This document shows positions 46,153-55,749 of a stretch of DNA of 64,000 nucleotides, one piece after another. Numbering within the stretch: position 1 is the first letter of the stretch; each line of letters starts with the position of its first letter. The position numbers and the translations under genes are program-made. Source of the DNA: Kitasatospora setae KM-6054 (GTDB lineage Bacteria > Actinomycetota > Actinomycetes > Streptomycetales > Streptomycetaceae); NCBI RefSeq assembly GCF_000269985.1, contig NC_016109.1, positions 5,642,001 through 5,706,000 of the forward strand. The letters are read 5' to 3'. The notes under the pieces were generated by a model that had not been told where the DNA came from, searched no databases, and saw only the letters and a program-made list of their open reading frames with translations.

Positions 46153-47151
46153 GTGGCCGAGCTGTTCTACGAAGACGACGCCGACCTGTCCATCATCCAG
46201 GGCCGCAAGGTCGCGGTCATCGGCTACGGCAGCCAGGGCCACGCCCACGCGCTGTCGCTGCGCGACTCGGGCGTGGACGTCCGCGTCGGCCTGCTGGAGG
46301 GCTCCAAGTCCCGCGCCGCCGCCGCCGAGGCCGGCCTGCGCGTGGTCACCCCGTCCGAGGCCGCGGCCGAGGCCGACGTCATCATGATCCTGGTTCCGGA
46401 CCCGATCCAGGCCGACGTCTACAAGGACGCCATCGAGCCGAACCTGAAGGCGGGCGACGCCCTGTTCTTCGGCCACGGCCTGAACATCCGCTTCGGCTTC
46501 ATCCAGCCGCCGGCCGACGTCGACGTCTGCATGGTCGCCCCGAAGGGCCCGGGCCACCTGGTCCGCCGCCAGTACCAGGAGGGCCGCGGCGTCCCGTGCA
46601 TCGTGGCCGTCGAGCAGGACGCCACCGGCAAGGCCTTCGACCTGGCGCTGTCCTACGCCAAGGGCATCGGCGGCACCAAGGCCGGCGTCATCAAGACCAC
46701 CTTCACCGAGGAGACCGAGACCGACCTGTTCGGCGAGCAGGCCGTCCTCTGCGGCGGCACCGCCGCCCTGGTGAAGGCCGGCTTCGAGACCCTGGTCGAG
46801 GCGGGCTACCAGCCCGAGATCGCCTACTTCGAGTGCCTGCACGAGCTGAAGCTCATCGTCGACCTGATGTACGAGGGCGGCCTGGAGAAGATGCGCTGGT
46901 CGGTCTCCGAGACCGCCGAGTGGGGCGACTACGTGACCGGCCCCCGCATCATCACCGCCGACACCAAGGCCGAGATGAAGAAGGTCCTCGCCGAGATCCA
47001 GGACGGCACCTTCGCCAACACCTGGATCGCCGAGTACAAGGCCGGTCTGCCGAAGTACAACGAGTACAAGAACGCGGACAGCGAGCACCTGCTGGAGACC
47101 ACCGGCAAGAAGCTCCGCAAGCTGATGAGCTGGGTCGACCAGGAGGCCTGA
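46153..47151 (+). CDS. ilvC: Ketol-acid reductoisomerase
   Basis: A 332-residue class I enzyme that isomerises and reduces acetolactate or acetohydroxybutyrate. The NADPH site is VIGYGSQGHAHALSLRDSG, and the metal-binding knot domain includes ECLHELKLIVDLMYEGG. GTG start preceded by AAGGAG 8 bases upstream. Second step of the pathway after IlvBN. Confidence 0.98.
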   Translation: MAELFYEDDADLSIIQGRKVAVIGYGSQGHAHALSLRDSGVDVRVGLLEGSKSRAAAAEAGLRVVTPSEAAAEADVIMILVPDPIQADVYKDAIEPNLKAGDALFFGHGLNIRFGFIQPPADVDVCMVAPKGPGHLVRRQYQEGRGVPCIVAVEQDATGKAFDLALSYAKGIGGTKAGVIKTTFTEETETDLFGEQAVLCGGTAALVKAGFETLVEAGYQPEIAYFECLHELKLIVDLMYEGGLEKMRWSVSETAEWGDYVTGPRIITADTKAEMKKVLAEIQDGTFANTWIAEYKAGLPKYNEYKNADSEHLLETTGKKLRKLMSWVDQEA

Positions 47152-47189
47152 GCCTCCCCGTCGCGGTTCATCGCGGTTGTACAACAAGG

Positions 47190-47226
47190 CTGTTCCCGTC
47201 CGGGTGATTTCGCCGGACGGGAGCAG
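47190..47226 (+). terminator. Terminator after ilvC
   Basis: CTGTTCCCGTCCGG (47190-47203) pairs with CCGGACGGGAGCAG (47213-47226) over 14 positions, one of them G-T, with a 9-base loop. Confidence 0.75.
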
Positions 47227-47373
47227 TCCCCGCACCACCCCGCCGATAGACTCCGAACCACGCGTCAGGCCCACAGCGTCGTGCGTCTAGCTACGCGACA
47301 TGCCACCTTCCCCCGCCCTGGGCACGCCACCTCCGTGCGGCGGGGAGAACCGGACAGTTAAGGACACACTGTC

Positions 47374-48969
47374 GTGAGCACTGTGACACCCAAGAACGCT
47401 GTCGTACTGATCGCCGAAGAGCTGTCGCCCGCCACCGTCGACGCGCTGGGCCCCGACTTCGAGATCCGGCACTGCAACGGCGCCGACCGCGCCGAGCTGC
47501 TGACCGCGATCGCCGACGTGGACGCCATCCTGATCCGCTCCGCCACCAAGGTGGACGCGGAGGCGCTGGCCGCCGCCAAGAAGCTGAAGGTCGTCGCCCG
47601 GGCCGGCGTCGGCCTGGACAACGTCGACGTCGCCGCCTCCACCAAGGCCGGCGTGATGGTCGTCAACGCGCCGACCTCCAACATCGTCACCGCCGCCGAG
47701 CTGGCCTGCGGCCTGCTGATCTCGGTGGCCCGCAACATCGCCCCCGCCAACGCCGCGCTCAAGGGCGGCGAGTGGAAGCGCAACAAGTACACCGGCGTCG
47801 AGCTGAGCGAGAAGACCCTCGGCGTGGTCGGCCTCGGCCGGATCGGCGTGCTGGTCGCGCAGCGGATGTCCGCGTTCGGCATGAAGATCGTCGCGTACGA
47901 CCCCTACATCCAGGCCGCCCGCGCGGCCCAGATGGGCGTCAAGCTGCTCTCCCTGGAGGAGCTGCTGGAGGTCGCGGACTTCATCACCGTCCACCTCCCG
48001 AAGACCCCGGAGACCATCGGCCTGATCGGCGACGAGGCGCTGCACAAGGTCAAGCCGAGCGTGCGGATCGTCAACGCCGCCCGCGGCGGCATCGTCGACG
48101 AGGACGCCCTGCTCCGGGCGCTCCAGGAGGGCCGGGTGGCCGGCGCCGGCCTGGACGTCTACTCCAAGGAGCCGTGCACCGACTCCCCGCTGTTCGCCTT
48201 CGACAACGTGGTCGCCACCCCGCACCTGGGCGCCTCCACCGACGAGGCGCAGGAGAAGGCCGGCATCGCGGTCGCCAAGTCGGTGCGCCTCGCGCTGGCC
48301 GGCGAGCTGGTGCCGGACGCGGTCAACGTCCAGGGCGGCGTGATCGCCGAGGACGTCCGCCCGGGCCTGCCGCTCGCCGAGAAGCTCGGCCGGATCTTCA
48401 CCGCGCTGGCCGGCGAGGTCGCCGTCCGGCTCGACGTCGAGGTCCGCGGCGAGATCACCCAGCACGACGTCAAGGTGCTCGAACTCTCCGCGCTGAAGGG
48501 CGTGTTCGAGGACGTGGTGGCCGAGACGGTGTCGTACGTCAACGCCCCGCTGTTCGCCCAGGAGCGCGGCGTCGAGGTCCGGCTGACCACCTCCAGCGAG
48601 TCGCCCGAGCACCGCAACGTGATCACCGTCCGCGGCACCCTGGCCGACGGCGGCGAGGTGTCGATCTCCGGCACCCTCTCCGGCCCGAAGCAGACCCAGA
48701 AGATCGTCGGCGTGGACGGCTTCGACGTCGACGTGGCGCTCACCGACCACATGGCGTTCTTCCACTACGAGGACCGCCCCGGCGTGGTCGGCACCCTCGG
48801 CCGGATCCTCGGCGACGCCGGCATCAACATCGCGGGCATGCAGGTCGCCCGGGACGGCGACAGCGCGCTCGCCTCGATCACCGTGGACAGCGAGGTCTCG
48901 CAGGAGGTCCTGGCCGAGATCGCGGCCGCGATCGGCGCCCGGTTCGCCCGCTCGGTCAACCTGGGCTGA
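47374..48969 (+). CDS. serA: D-3-phosphoglycerate dehydrogenase
   Basis: A 531-residue long-form PHGDH catalysing the first step of serine synthesis. The NAD site is VVGLGRIGVLVAQRM (about residue 150), and catalytic Arg/Glu/His are in the usual segments (NAARGGIVDEDAL, TPHLGASTDEAQ). An intervening domain (about 320-450) and a C-terminal ACT domain (about 455-528) that senses serine follow. GTG start. It has its own upstream region (222 bp after ilvC, with TAGACT near 47246) and terminator, so it is probably a separate unit. Confidence 0.97.
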   Translation: MSTVTPKNAVVLIAEELSPATVDALGPDFEIRHCNGADRAELLTAIADVDAILIRSATKVDAEALAAAKKLKVVARAGVGLDNVDVAASTKAGVMVVNAPTSNIVTAAELACGLLISVARNIAPANAALKGGEWKRNKYTGVELSEKTLGVVGLGRIGVLVAQRMSAFGMKIVAYDPYIQAARAAQMGVKLLSLEELLEVADFITVHLPKTPETIGLIGDEALHKVKPSVRIVNAARGGIVDEDALLRALQEGRVAGAGLDVYSKEPCTDSPLFAFDNVVATPHLGASTDEAQEKAGIAVAKSVRLALAGELVPDAVNVQGGVIAEDVRPGLPLAEKLGRIFTALAGEVAVRLDVEVRGEITQHDVKVLELSALKGVFEDVVAETVSYVNAPLFAQERGVEVRLTTSSESPEHRNVITVRGTLADGGEVSISGTLSGPKQTQKIVGVDGFDVDVALTDHMAFFHYEDRPGVVGTLGRILGDAGINIAGMQVARDGDSALASITVDSEVSQEVLAEIAAAIGARFARSVNLG

Positions 48970-48983
48970 CCTCCCGGTACCCC

Positions 48984-49022
48984 CGAACGGCCCTTCCGAC
49001 CTTGAGGCGGAAGGGCCGTTCG
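48984..49022 (+). terminator. Terminator after serA
   Basis: CGAACGGCCCTTCCG (48984-48998) and its exact complement (49008-49022) form a perfect 15-bp stem with a 9-base loop. Confidence 0.85.
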
Positions 49023-49050
49023 CATACCCGGGAGTGAAACCCGTCTCAGA

Positions 49051-49068
49051 TACTAGGAAATCCTAGTA
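49051..49068. promoter_or_regulatory. Perfect 18-bp palindrome, candidate operator
   Basis: TACTAGGAAATCCTAGTA has two 8-bp arms around AA. Just downstream are CTGACC (49075-49080) and, 17 bases on, TACCGT (49098-49103), a plausible -35/-10 pair driving the 57-aa gene. The palindrome is AT-rich in a very GC-rich background, so it is unlikely to be chance. The regulator is unknown. Confidence 0.6.
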
Positions 49069-49249
49069 AATCTGCTGACCTCCGGCCCCGGCCGTCGTAC
49101 CGTGGAGTAGTCCTACGGTGAGCCACCCCCGCGACTACGGGGAGCGTGGCCCGCAGGGCCCGTGCGCGGTGCGGCAGGCGACCCCTGCCCGGCGTACCCC
49201 CGCTCTCCCCTCCAGCGCGCCGCAGCGCCCCCGCACCAAGGAGCCCGGT

Positions 49250-49423
49250 ATGCCGTTCGTCGCAGACCGCACCACCGCCACCACCAACACCGCCTCCGCC
49301 GCCGCCCGGGCCGCCGCCCAGGCCCCGCGCCGCCGCCGCGCCCTCCCGGCCGACCCGCGCACCGCCGCCGCCCTGCAGCGCGCCCTCGACCGGCGCGACA
49401 ACGGCGCCCCGACCGGCGACTGA
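49250..49423 (+). CDS. 57-aa Ala/Arg-rich protein of unknown function
   Basis: ATG 49250 has AAGGAG 6 bases upstream. The product begins MPFVADRTTATTNTAS, continues as Ala/Arg-rich sequence with a basic APRRRRALPADPRT patch, and ends in RRDNGAPTGD. No family is recognised. A good ribosome-binding site, a candidate promoter and the nearby palindrome support it as a real, regulated gene. Confidence 0.6.
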   Translation: MPFVADRTTATTNTASAAARAAAQAPRRRRALPADPRTAAALQRALDRRDNGAPTGD

Positions 49424-49539
49424 CGGCGCCCCGACCGGCGGCCGAAGCCGACGCGCGAGCTGCGCCGGACGGGTGACGGAGTGTCACCCAAGGAGTGAAG
49501 CTCCGCCGCCGCCCCCGCGGCTGCTCCTAGTTTGGGGCC

Positions 49540-52500
49540 GTGCGCACCCCCCTCGGCCTCCTCGCCGCCCTCGCCCTGCTCGCCCCGGCCGTCGCCCCCG
49601 CGACGGCGGCCGCCGCCGTCGCGGGGGAGGGCCCGAGCACCACCGTGTTCCTGGAGCTCGCCACCGAGCCCGCCGCCACCGCCTGGCAGCGGGCCCGCGA
49701 CGACGCCCGCCGGGAACTGCGCACCCCCGAGCAGGCCCGGCGCGCCGCCGCCGGCGCCGGGAACGCCCAACGGGCCGTCGCCGACCGCTCGTTGGACACC
49801 CTCACCGCCGCCCTGCGGCGGGCCGCCCCCGGCGCCCGCCCGCTCTACCGCACCCGCACCCTGGTCAGCGGCCTCGCGCTGCGGCTGCCCGCCGCCGAAC
49901 TGCCCCGGCTGGCCGCCCTGCCCGGCGTCCGCGCCGTCCGCCCGGTCGCGCTCAAGCGCCGCGCCAACGGCTACTCGGTGCCGCTCACCGGCGCCCCCCG
50001 GGTCTGGGACGGCCCCGAAGGCCACACCGGCGAGGGCGTCCGGATCGGCATCGTCGACTCCGGCATCGACTACACCCACGCCGACTTCGGCGGCCCCGGC
50101 ACCCCCGAGGCGTACCGCGCGGTCGACGGCGCCCGGCCCGCGCCGCCCGGACTGTTCCCCAACGCCAAGGTGATCGGCGGCCGGGACCTGGTCGGCGACG
50201 ACTACGACCCCGACCCCGCCTCGCCGCACCACCAGCCCGAACCGCACCCCGACGACAACCCGCTCGACTGCGCCGCCAACGGCCACGGCACCCACGTCGC
50301 CGGCACCGCCGCCGGGTACGGCGTCACCGCCGACGGCACGCCCTACCGCGGCCCCTACCGGCCCGGCCTCGACCCCGCCGCCTTCGAGGTCGCCCCCGGC
50401 GCGGCCCCCGGCGCCCAGCTGTACGCCATCAAGGTGTTCGGCTGCGACGGCTCCACCGACCAGCTCGCCGCCGCCCTCGACCTGGCCGCCGACCCGAACG
50501 GCGACGGCGACCTCTCCGACCGCCTCGACGTGGTCAACCTCTCGCTCGGCAGCCCCTACGGCCGCCCCGGCGACGCCGACGCGCTCGCCGCCGACCGGCT
50601 CGCCGCCCTCGGCACCGTGGTGGTCGCCGCCTCCGGCAACGAGGGCGACGTGTACGGCGTCGGCGGCAGCCCCGGCACCGCCGCCCGGGTGCTCACCGCC
50701 GCCGCCTCGGTCGACCCGCACGGCGACGCCGACGGCGTCACCGTGCTCGCCCCCGCCGAACTGGCCGGGAACGTCCCCGCGCACTGGAGCAGCAAGTACA
50801 CCCGCTGGGACGGCCCCGAGGTCGGCGGCGAACTCGCCGTCCCCGTCGACCAGTCCGACGGCTGCGCGCCCTTCGGCCCGGCCGACGCCGACCGGCTGCG
50901 CGGCAAGGTCGCCGTGCTGCGCTGGACCACCAAGGACCCCGACCGGGCCTGCGGCTCCGCCCCGCGCGCCGACCACGCCGCCGACGCCGGAGCCGTCGGC
51001 GCGCTCTACGCCGCCGACGGCGACAACCTCGGCGAGATCGCCGGCGACGACCGGATCCCGGCCGCGATCCTGGCCCGCGCCGACGGGCAGCGGCTGCTCG
51101 ACGCCGCCGCCCGCGGCCCGGTCACCGTCCGGCTCGCCGCCCCCGGCAACCCGCTGCACGGCGCCGTCCCGCAGGACCAGCCGCAGCGCACCGACACCCT
51201 GGCCTCCTTCACCTCCCGCGGCATCGGCGTCGACGGCCTGGTCAAGCCCGACCTGGCCGCCCCCGGCGAGACCATCTGGTCCGCCAAGGCCGGCAGCGGC
51301 AGCGGCGGCATGCGCGAGGACGGCACCTCGATGGCCACCCCGCACCTGGCCGGCCTGGCCGCGCTGGTCCGCGCCGCGCACCCCGACTACGGCGCCGCCG
51401 AGGTCAAGGCCGCGCTGATGGACACCGCCACCGACACCTACCTCCACGACGGCCGCACCGGCCCGGTCTACGGCCCCGAGCGCACCGGCAGCGGCCGGGC
51501 CAGGGTCGACGACGCCGTCCGCACCCCCGTCCTCGCGTACGGGACGCAGACCGAGGGCGCGGTCGGCGTCTCCTTCGGCGTGGTCGAGGCCACCGGCGCG
51601 ACCACCGCCACCCGGCAGGTCACCGTCCGCAACCTCGGCGAACGCCCGCTCACCTACACCACCGGCTACGCGCCCGCCACCACGCTGCCCGGCGCCGCCT
51701 TCGGCGTCTCGCCCGCCCGGGTCGACCTGCCGCCGCACGGCAGCGCCACCGTCACCGTCACGCTCCGGCTCGGCCCCGACCTCGGCCGCGCCCCCGACCC
51801 CACCCTCGACCTGACCCAGGCCGGGCACGCCCGCAGCTACCGCGGCGAACTCTCCGGCCGGCTCACCCTCACCCCCGCCGACGACAGCCTGCCGCCGCTG
51901 CGCGTCCCGCTGTTCGCCGCCCCGCGCGCCGCCAGCGCCGCCACCGCCCTCGGCGGCGCCCGGGTCTTCGCGGTCTCCGGCGAGCCGCGCCCCGGCCTGC
52001 TCAGCGTCCTGCAGCCCGGCGGCGACGGGCCGCGCTGGCCCGACTGCCCCGCCGCCGACACCGACCTGTGCGTCGACGACCCGGCCGAGCGCTCCGCGAA
52101 CCTCCGCCACGCGGCCGCCGCCGTCGACGGCCGCGGCACCCTCTACCTGGCCGCCGTCCTGTGGGCCCCCGCCGCCACCCCGGCCGGCCCGCTCGGCGTG
52201 CGCGCCTCGATCGACGCCGACGGCGACGGCACCCCCGACGCCACCGTGGTCGCCGACCGGCTCAAGGGCAGCGACGTCCTGATCGCCCGCACCCTGGACG
52301 CCCGCACCGGCGCCCAGCTCGACGTCCAGCCGCTGAACGGCCGCTGGGGCGACACCGACACCGCCCTGCTCGACTCCGACACCCTGCTGCTCCCCGTCCG
52401 GCTGTCCGCCCTCCCGCCGCTCAGCCACCCCCGCTACACCCTCTGGACCGGCGCCTCCGAGGACCCGGCCGACGCCCTCGCCACCCTCGGCCCCTTCACC

Positions 52501-52665
52501 TTCGACCCGGCCCGCCCCACCCCCGTCCTCACCCCCACCCACCCCGGCCAGGTGCTGCGCACCCCGCTCGCCGACGCACTGGTCGTGCACCACCTGAACC
52601 CGGTCGGCAACCGAATCCAGCTGCTCACCCCGAAGGGTGACCCCGGCTGGGAAGCCGCCCGCTAG
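49540..52665 (+). CDS. Secreted S8 (subtilisin-like) serine protease
   Basis: A 1041-residue secreted protease. A signal peptide (MRTPLGLLAALALLAPAVAPATA) and an I9-like propeptide (to about 135) precede the S8 domain, with Asp173 (GIVDSGID), His249 (NGHGTHVAGT) and Ser597 (GTSMATPHLAG). A PA-type insert lies between His and Ser (about 380-540). After the catalytic domain come fibronectin-like beta regions (QVTVRNLGERPLTY) and a long C-terminal domain that may hold calcium-like DADGDGTPD (about 890). GTG start. It interrupts the branched-chain amino-acid cluster but has no evident link to it. Confidence 0.95.
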   Translation: MRTPLGLLAALALLAPAVAPATAAAAVAGEGPSTTVFLELATEPAATAWQRARDDARRELRTPEQARRAAAGAGNAQRAVADRSLDTLTAALRRAAPGARPLYRTRTLVSGLALRLPAAELPRLAALPGVRAVRPVALKRRANGYSVPLTGAPRVWDGPEGHTGEGVRIGIVDSGIDYTHADFGGPGTPEAYRAVDGARPAPPGLFPNAKVIGGRDLVGDDYDPDPASPHHQPEPHPDDNPLDCAANGHGTHVAGTAAGYGVTADGTPYRGPYRPGLDPAAFEVAPGAAPGAQLYAIKVFGCDGSTDQLAAALDLAADPNGDGDLSDRLDVVNLSLGSPYGRPGDADALAADRLAALGTVVVAASGNEGDVYGVGGSPGTAARVLTAAASVDPHGDADGVTVLAPAELAGNVPAHWSSKYTRWDGPEVGGELAVPVDQSDGCAPFGPADADRLRGKVAVLRWTTKDPDRACGSAPRADHAADAGAVGALYAADGDNLGEIAGDDRIPAAILARADGQRLLDAAARGPVTVRLAAPGNPLHGAVPQDQPQRTDTLASFTSRGIGVDGLVKPDLAAPGETIWSAKAGSGSGGMREDGTSMATPHLAGLAALVRAAHPDYGAAEVKAALMDTATDTYLHDGRTGPVYGPERTGSGRARVDDAVRTPVLAYGTQTEGAVGVSFGVVEATGATTATRQVTVRNLGERPLTYTTGYAPATTLPGAAFGVSPARVDLPPHGSATVTVTLRLGPDLGRAPDPTLDLTQAGHARSYRGELSGRLTLTPADDSLPPLRVPLFAAPRAASAATALGGARVFAVSGEPRPGLLSVLQPGGDGPRWPDCPAADTDLCVDDPAERSANLRHAAAAVDGRGTLYLAAVLWAPAATPAGPLGVRASIDADGDGTPDATVVADRLKGSDVLIARTLDARTGAQLDVQPLNGRWGDTDTALLDSDTLLLPVRLSALPPLSHPRYTLWTGASEDPADALATLGPFTFDPARPTPVLTPTHPGQVLRTPLADALVVHHLNPVGNRIQLLTPKGDPGWEAAR

Positions 52666-52705
52666 CCTGGTCGGACAGGCAAGAATCCCGACCATGGGAG
52701 CACTG

Positions 52706-53275
52706 ATGAGCGTCGACCCGGACCCGTACCCGGACTGGCTCCGCCCGCCCGTGGGCGGCTACACGGCTGACGACCTGGACCGGTTGCCGGACCTCCCGCC
52801 GCACACGGAACTGATCGACGGGAGCCTGGTTTTCGTGAGTCCGCAGATGAGGTTCCACATGCGGGTGATGCGTGCCCTCGAGTACGCGCTGATCACCGCG
52901 GTCCCCCCGGGGTGGGAGGTGCTGCGTGAGATGTCGGTCAAGATCGACACCCGCAATCGACCGGAACCGGACCTCATGGTCGTCAACGAGGAGGGGAACA
53001 CGGGCCAGCGCCAGACCTACAGCCTGGCGGCGGACGTCCTGCTCGCGGTCGAGGTGGTCTCCGACGAGTCGCAGGTCCGCGACCGCGAGGTCAAGCCGCG
53101 CAAGTACGCCGCCGCCGGCATCCGGTACTTCTGGCGGGTGGAGAACGTCGACGGCCGCCCCGTCGTCTACACCTACGAGCTGGACCCCGCGACCGACCGC
53201 TACACCCCCACCGGGATCTTCCACGACCGGCTCAAGGTCGAGCACCCGTTCCCGGTCGAGGTCGAGCTGGTCTGA
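52706..53275 (+). CDS. Uma2-family restriction endonuclease-like protein, copy 1
   Basis: A 189-residue PD-(D/E)XK-fold protein of the DUF820/Uma2 family, expanded in Streptomyces and cyanobacteria. It has TELIDGSLVFVSPQ at the N-terminus, EPDLMVV (the Asp of the fold) and LLAVEVVSDESQVRDREVKPRKYAAAGIRYFW, giving the E and K of the active site. ATG 52706 with GGGAG is preferred over ATG 52694. Cellular function is unknown; it lies just before leuB. Confidence 0.9.
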   Translation: MSVDPDPYPDWLRPPVGGYTADDLDRLPDLPPHTELIDGSLVFVSPQMRFHMRVMRALEYALITAVPPGWEVLREMSVKIDTRNRPEPDLMVVNEEGNTGQRQTYSLAADVLLAVEVVSDESQVRDREVKPRKYAAAGIRYFWRVENVDGRPVVYTYELDPATDRYTPTGIFHDRLKVEHPFPVEVELV

Positions 53276-53337
53276 CGGCCGGTCCGCATGGTGGACGGCC
53301 CGTGCCCAGGCGGTGGGACGGGTTGTACTGTCCGAGT

Positions 53338-54375
53338 ATGTCTCGCACCATTCGTCTCGCAGTGATCCCGGGTGACGGCATCGGCCAGGAGGTCGTCGCC
53401 GAGGGCCTCAAGGTGCTCCGCGCCGCCCTGCCCACCGACACCAAGCTGGAGACCACCGAGTACGACCTCGGTGCACGGCTGTACCACCGCACCGGGGAGA
53501 CCCTCCCGGACGCGGTGCTGGAGGAGCTCAAGGGGCAGGACGCGATCCTGCTCGGCGCGATCGGCGACCCGAGCGTGCCGTCCGGCGTGCTGGAGCGCGG
53601 GCTGCTGCTCAAGCTGCGGTTCGCCTTCGACCACCACATCAACCTGCGCCCGGGCAAGCTCTTCCCGAACGTGAAGTCGCCGCTGGCCGGCGACCCGCAG
53701 ATCGACTTCGTGGTGGTCCGCGAGGGCACCGAGGGCCCGTACGTCGGCAACGGCGGCACGCTGCGCACCGGCACCCCGCAGGAGGTCGCCACCGAGGTCT
53801 CGCTGAACACCGCGTTCGGCATCGAGCGGGTCGTCCGGGACGCCTACCGCCGGGCCCAGGCCCGCCCGCGCAAGAAGCTCACCCTCGTCCACAAGAACAA
53901 CGTGCTGGTGCACGCCGGCCACCTGTGGACCCGGATCTTCGAGCAGGTCGGCCGGGAGTTCCCCGAGGTCACCACCGACTACCTGCACGTCGACGCGGCG
54001 ACGATCTTCTTCGTCACCCAGCCCGAGCGCTTCGACGTGATCGTCACCGACAACCTGTTCGGCGACATCCTGACCGACCTCGCCGCGGCCGTCACCGGCG
54101 GCATCGGCCTGGCCGCGTCCGGCAACATCAACCCGAGCGGCGACTTCCCGTCGATGTTCGAGCCGGTGCACGGCTCCGCCCCGGACATCGCCGGCCAGGG
54201 CAAGGCCGACCCGACCGCCACCGTGCTGTCCGTCGCCATGCTGCTGGAGCACCTCGGCTTCACCGCGGAGGCCGCCCGGGTCGAGGCCGCGGTCGCCGCG
54301 GACCTCGCCGAGCGCTCCGGCACCCGCTCCACCTCCGAGGTCGGCGACGCGCTCGCCGCCCGAGTATCCGGCTGA
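53338..54375 (+). CDS. leuB: 3-isopropylmalate dehydrogenase
   Basis: A 345-residue enzyme oxidatively decarboxylating 3-isopropylmalate in leucine synthesis. IPGDGIGQEVV at the N-terminus, REGTEGPYVGNGG substrate loop, and metal-binding VTDNLFGDILTD are present. The actinobacterial clade has no insert. ATG 53338 is chosen; the in-frame ATG at 53302 would add an unrelated extension. A hairpin begins at the stop codon. Confidence 0.96.
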   Translation: MSRTIRLAVIPGDGIGQEVVAEGLKVLRAALPTDTKLETTEYDLGARLYHRTGETLPDAVLEELKGQDAILLGAIGDPSVPSGVLERGLLLKLRFAFDHHINLRPGKLFPNVKSPLAGDPQIDFVVVREGTEGPYVGNGGTLRTGTPQEVATEVSLNTAFGIERVVRDAYRRAQARPRKKLTLVHKNNVLVHAGHLWTRIFEQVGREFPEVTTDYLHVDAATIFFVTQPERFDVIVTDNLFGDILTDLAAAVTGGIGLAASGNINPSGDFPSMFEPVHGSAPDIAGQGKADPTATVLSVAMLLEHLGFTAEAARVEAAVAADLAERSGTRSTSEVGDALAARVSG

Positions 54376-54402
54376 CCGGCCGGACGACAACCTCCGGCCG
54401 GT
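54375..54402 (+). terminator. Terminator after leuB
   Basis: ACCGGCCGGA (54375-54384) and TCCGGCCGGT (54393-54402) form a perfect 10-bp stem starting at the last base of the leuB stop codon. Confidence 0.7.
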
Positions 54403-54439
54403 GGGCCGGTTCACAGCGAGCACAGCCGCCCGGCTGTTC

Positions 54440-54481
54440 GGCACGGCCCTCTGGATGCGAGTATCGACAGTGGGCCGTGCC
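54440..54481 (+). other. Hairpin and 26-codon frame in ilvE leader
   Basis: GGCACGGCCC (54440-54449) and GGGCCGTGCC (54472-54481) are perfect complements. A frame from ATG 54455 runs 26 codons, with three scattered Val codons, to a TGA at 54533-54535 touching the ilvE ribosome-binding site. It lacks consecutive branched-chain codons and a T-tailed terminator, so control by attenuation is not demonstrated. Confidence 0.35.
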
Positions 54482-54548
54482 GTCATGCGTTTTCCCCCGC
54501 CCGACGGTGGCCGGCCCAGCCCAACCCCACGGTGAAGGAAAGACAGCC

Positions 54549-55661
54549 ATGAGCACGCCCACCCCGGCGACCATCCCGTTCGACCTCAAGCCCTCCGCGC
54601 ACCCGCTGTCCGACCAGGAGCGCGAGGCCCGACTGGCCAACCCCGGTTTCGGCCGCGTCTTCACCGACCACATGGTGACCATCCGCTGGACCGAGGGCCT
54701 GGGGTGGCACGACGCCCAGCTGACGCCGTACGCGCCGCTGGAGATCGACCCGGCCAACATGACGCTGCACTACGGCCAGTCGATCTTCGAGGGCCTCAAG
54801 GCCTACCGGCAGGCCGACGGCTCGATCGCGACCTTCCGCCCGGAGGCCAACGCCGCCCGCTTCCAGGCCTCGGCCCGTCGGCTGGCGATGCCCGAGCTGC
54901 CGATCGAGACCTTCGTCGAGGCCGTCGAGCTGCTGGTCCGGCAGGACCGCGCCTGGGTGCCCAGCCAGCCCGAGCAGAGCCTCTACCTGCGGCCGTTCAT
55001 GTTCGCCACCGAGGTCGGCCTGGGCGTCCGCCCGGCCAACTCCTACGTCTTCATGATCATCTCGTCGCCGGCCGGCGCGTACTTCTCCGGCGGCGTCAAG
55101 CCGGTCTCGGTCTGGCTCTCCGAGGACTACGTCCGCGCCGCCCCCGGCGGCACCGGCGCCGCCAAGTGCGCGGGCAACTACGCCGCCTCGCTGGTCGCCC
55201 AGGCCGAGGCCGCCGCCAAGGGCTGCGACCAGGTGGTCTGGCTCGACGCCGCCGAGCACAAGTGGGTCGAGGAGATGGGCGGCATGAACCTCTACTTCGT
55301 CCTCGGCGAGGGCGAGAACGCCACCGTCGTCACCCCCGAGCTCTCCGGCGCCCTGCTCCCCGGCATCACCCGCTCCTCCCTGCTCACCCTCGCCGCCGAC
55401 CTCGGCTACGCGACCGAGGAGCGGAAGATCTCCACCGACGAGTGGAAGCGCGGCAACGCCGACGGCACCATCACCGAGGTCTTCGCCTGCGGCACCGCCG
55501 CCGTCATCACCCCGGTCGGCCACGTCAAGTCCGCCTCCGCCGACTGGACCGTCGGCACCGGCGAGCCCGGCCCGGTCACCATGCGCCTGCGCGAGTCGCT
55601 GCTCGCCATCCAGGGCGGCCAGACCCCCGACACCCACGGCTGGATGCACACCATCGCCTGA
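54549..55661 (+). CDS. ilvE: Branched-chain amino-acid aminotransferase
   Basis: A 370-residue fold-type IV PLP enzyme for the last step of Val, Leu and Ile synthesis and the first of their degradation. The PLP lysine lies in GGTGAAKCAGNYAAS, and the LHYGQSIFEGLKAYR and EEMGGMNLYFV motifs are present. AAGGAAAG precedes the ATG. It is 173 bases after leuB and separated by a hairpin, so probably separately promoted. Confidence 0.97.
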   Translation: MSTPTPATIPFDLKPSAHPLSDQEREARLANPGFGRVFTDHMVTIRWTEGLGWHDAQLTPYAPLEIDPANMTLHYGQSIFEGLKAYRQADGSIATFRPEANAARFQASARRLAMPELPIETFVEAVELLVRQDRAWVPSQPEQSLYLRPFMFATEVGLGVRPANSYVFMIISSPAGAYFSGGVKPVSVWLSEDYVRAAPGGTGAAKCAGNYAASLVAQAEAAAKGCDQVVWLDAAEHKWVEEMGGMNLYFVLGEGENATVVTPELSGALLPGITRSSLLTLAADLGYATEERKISTDEWKRGNADGTITEVFACGTAAVITPVGHVKSASADWTVGTGEPGPVTMRLRESLLAIQGGQTPDTHGWMHTIA

Positions 55662-55749
55662 GCCGCCGCGAACCCGGGCGCGCCGCTCCGGCGGGCCCGG
55701 GTGACCTCCCGCGGCCGTCGCTCGTTGGGCCGGTGGAAGGAGGACCCCA

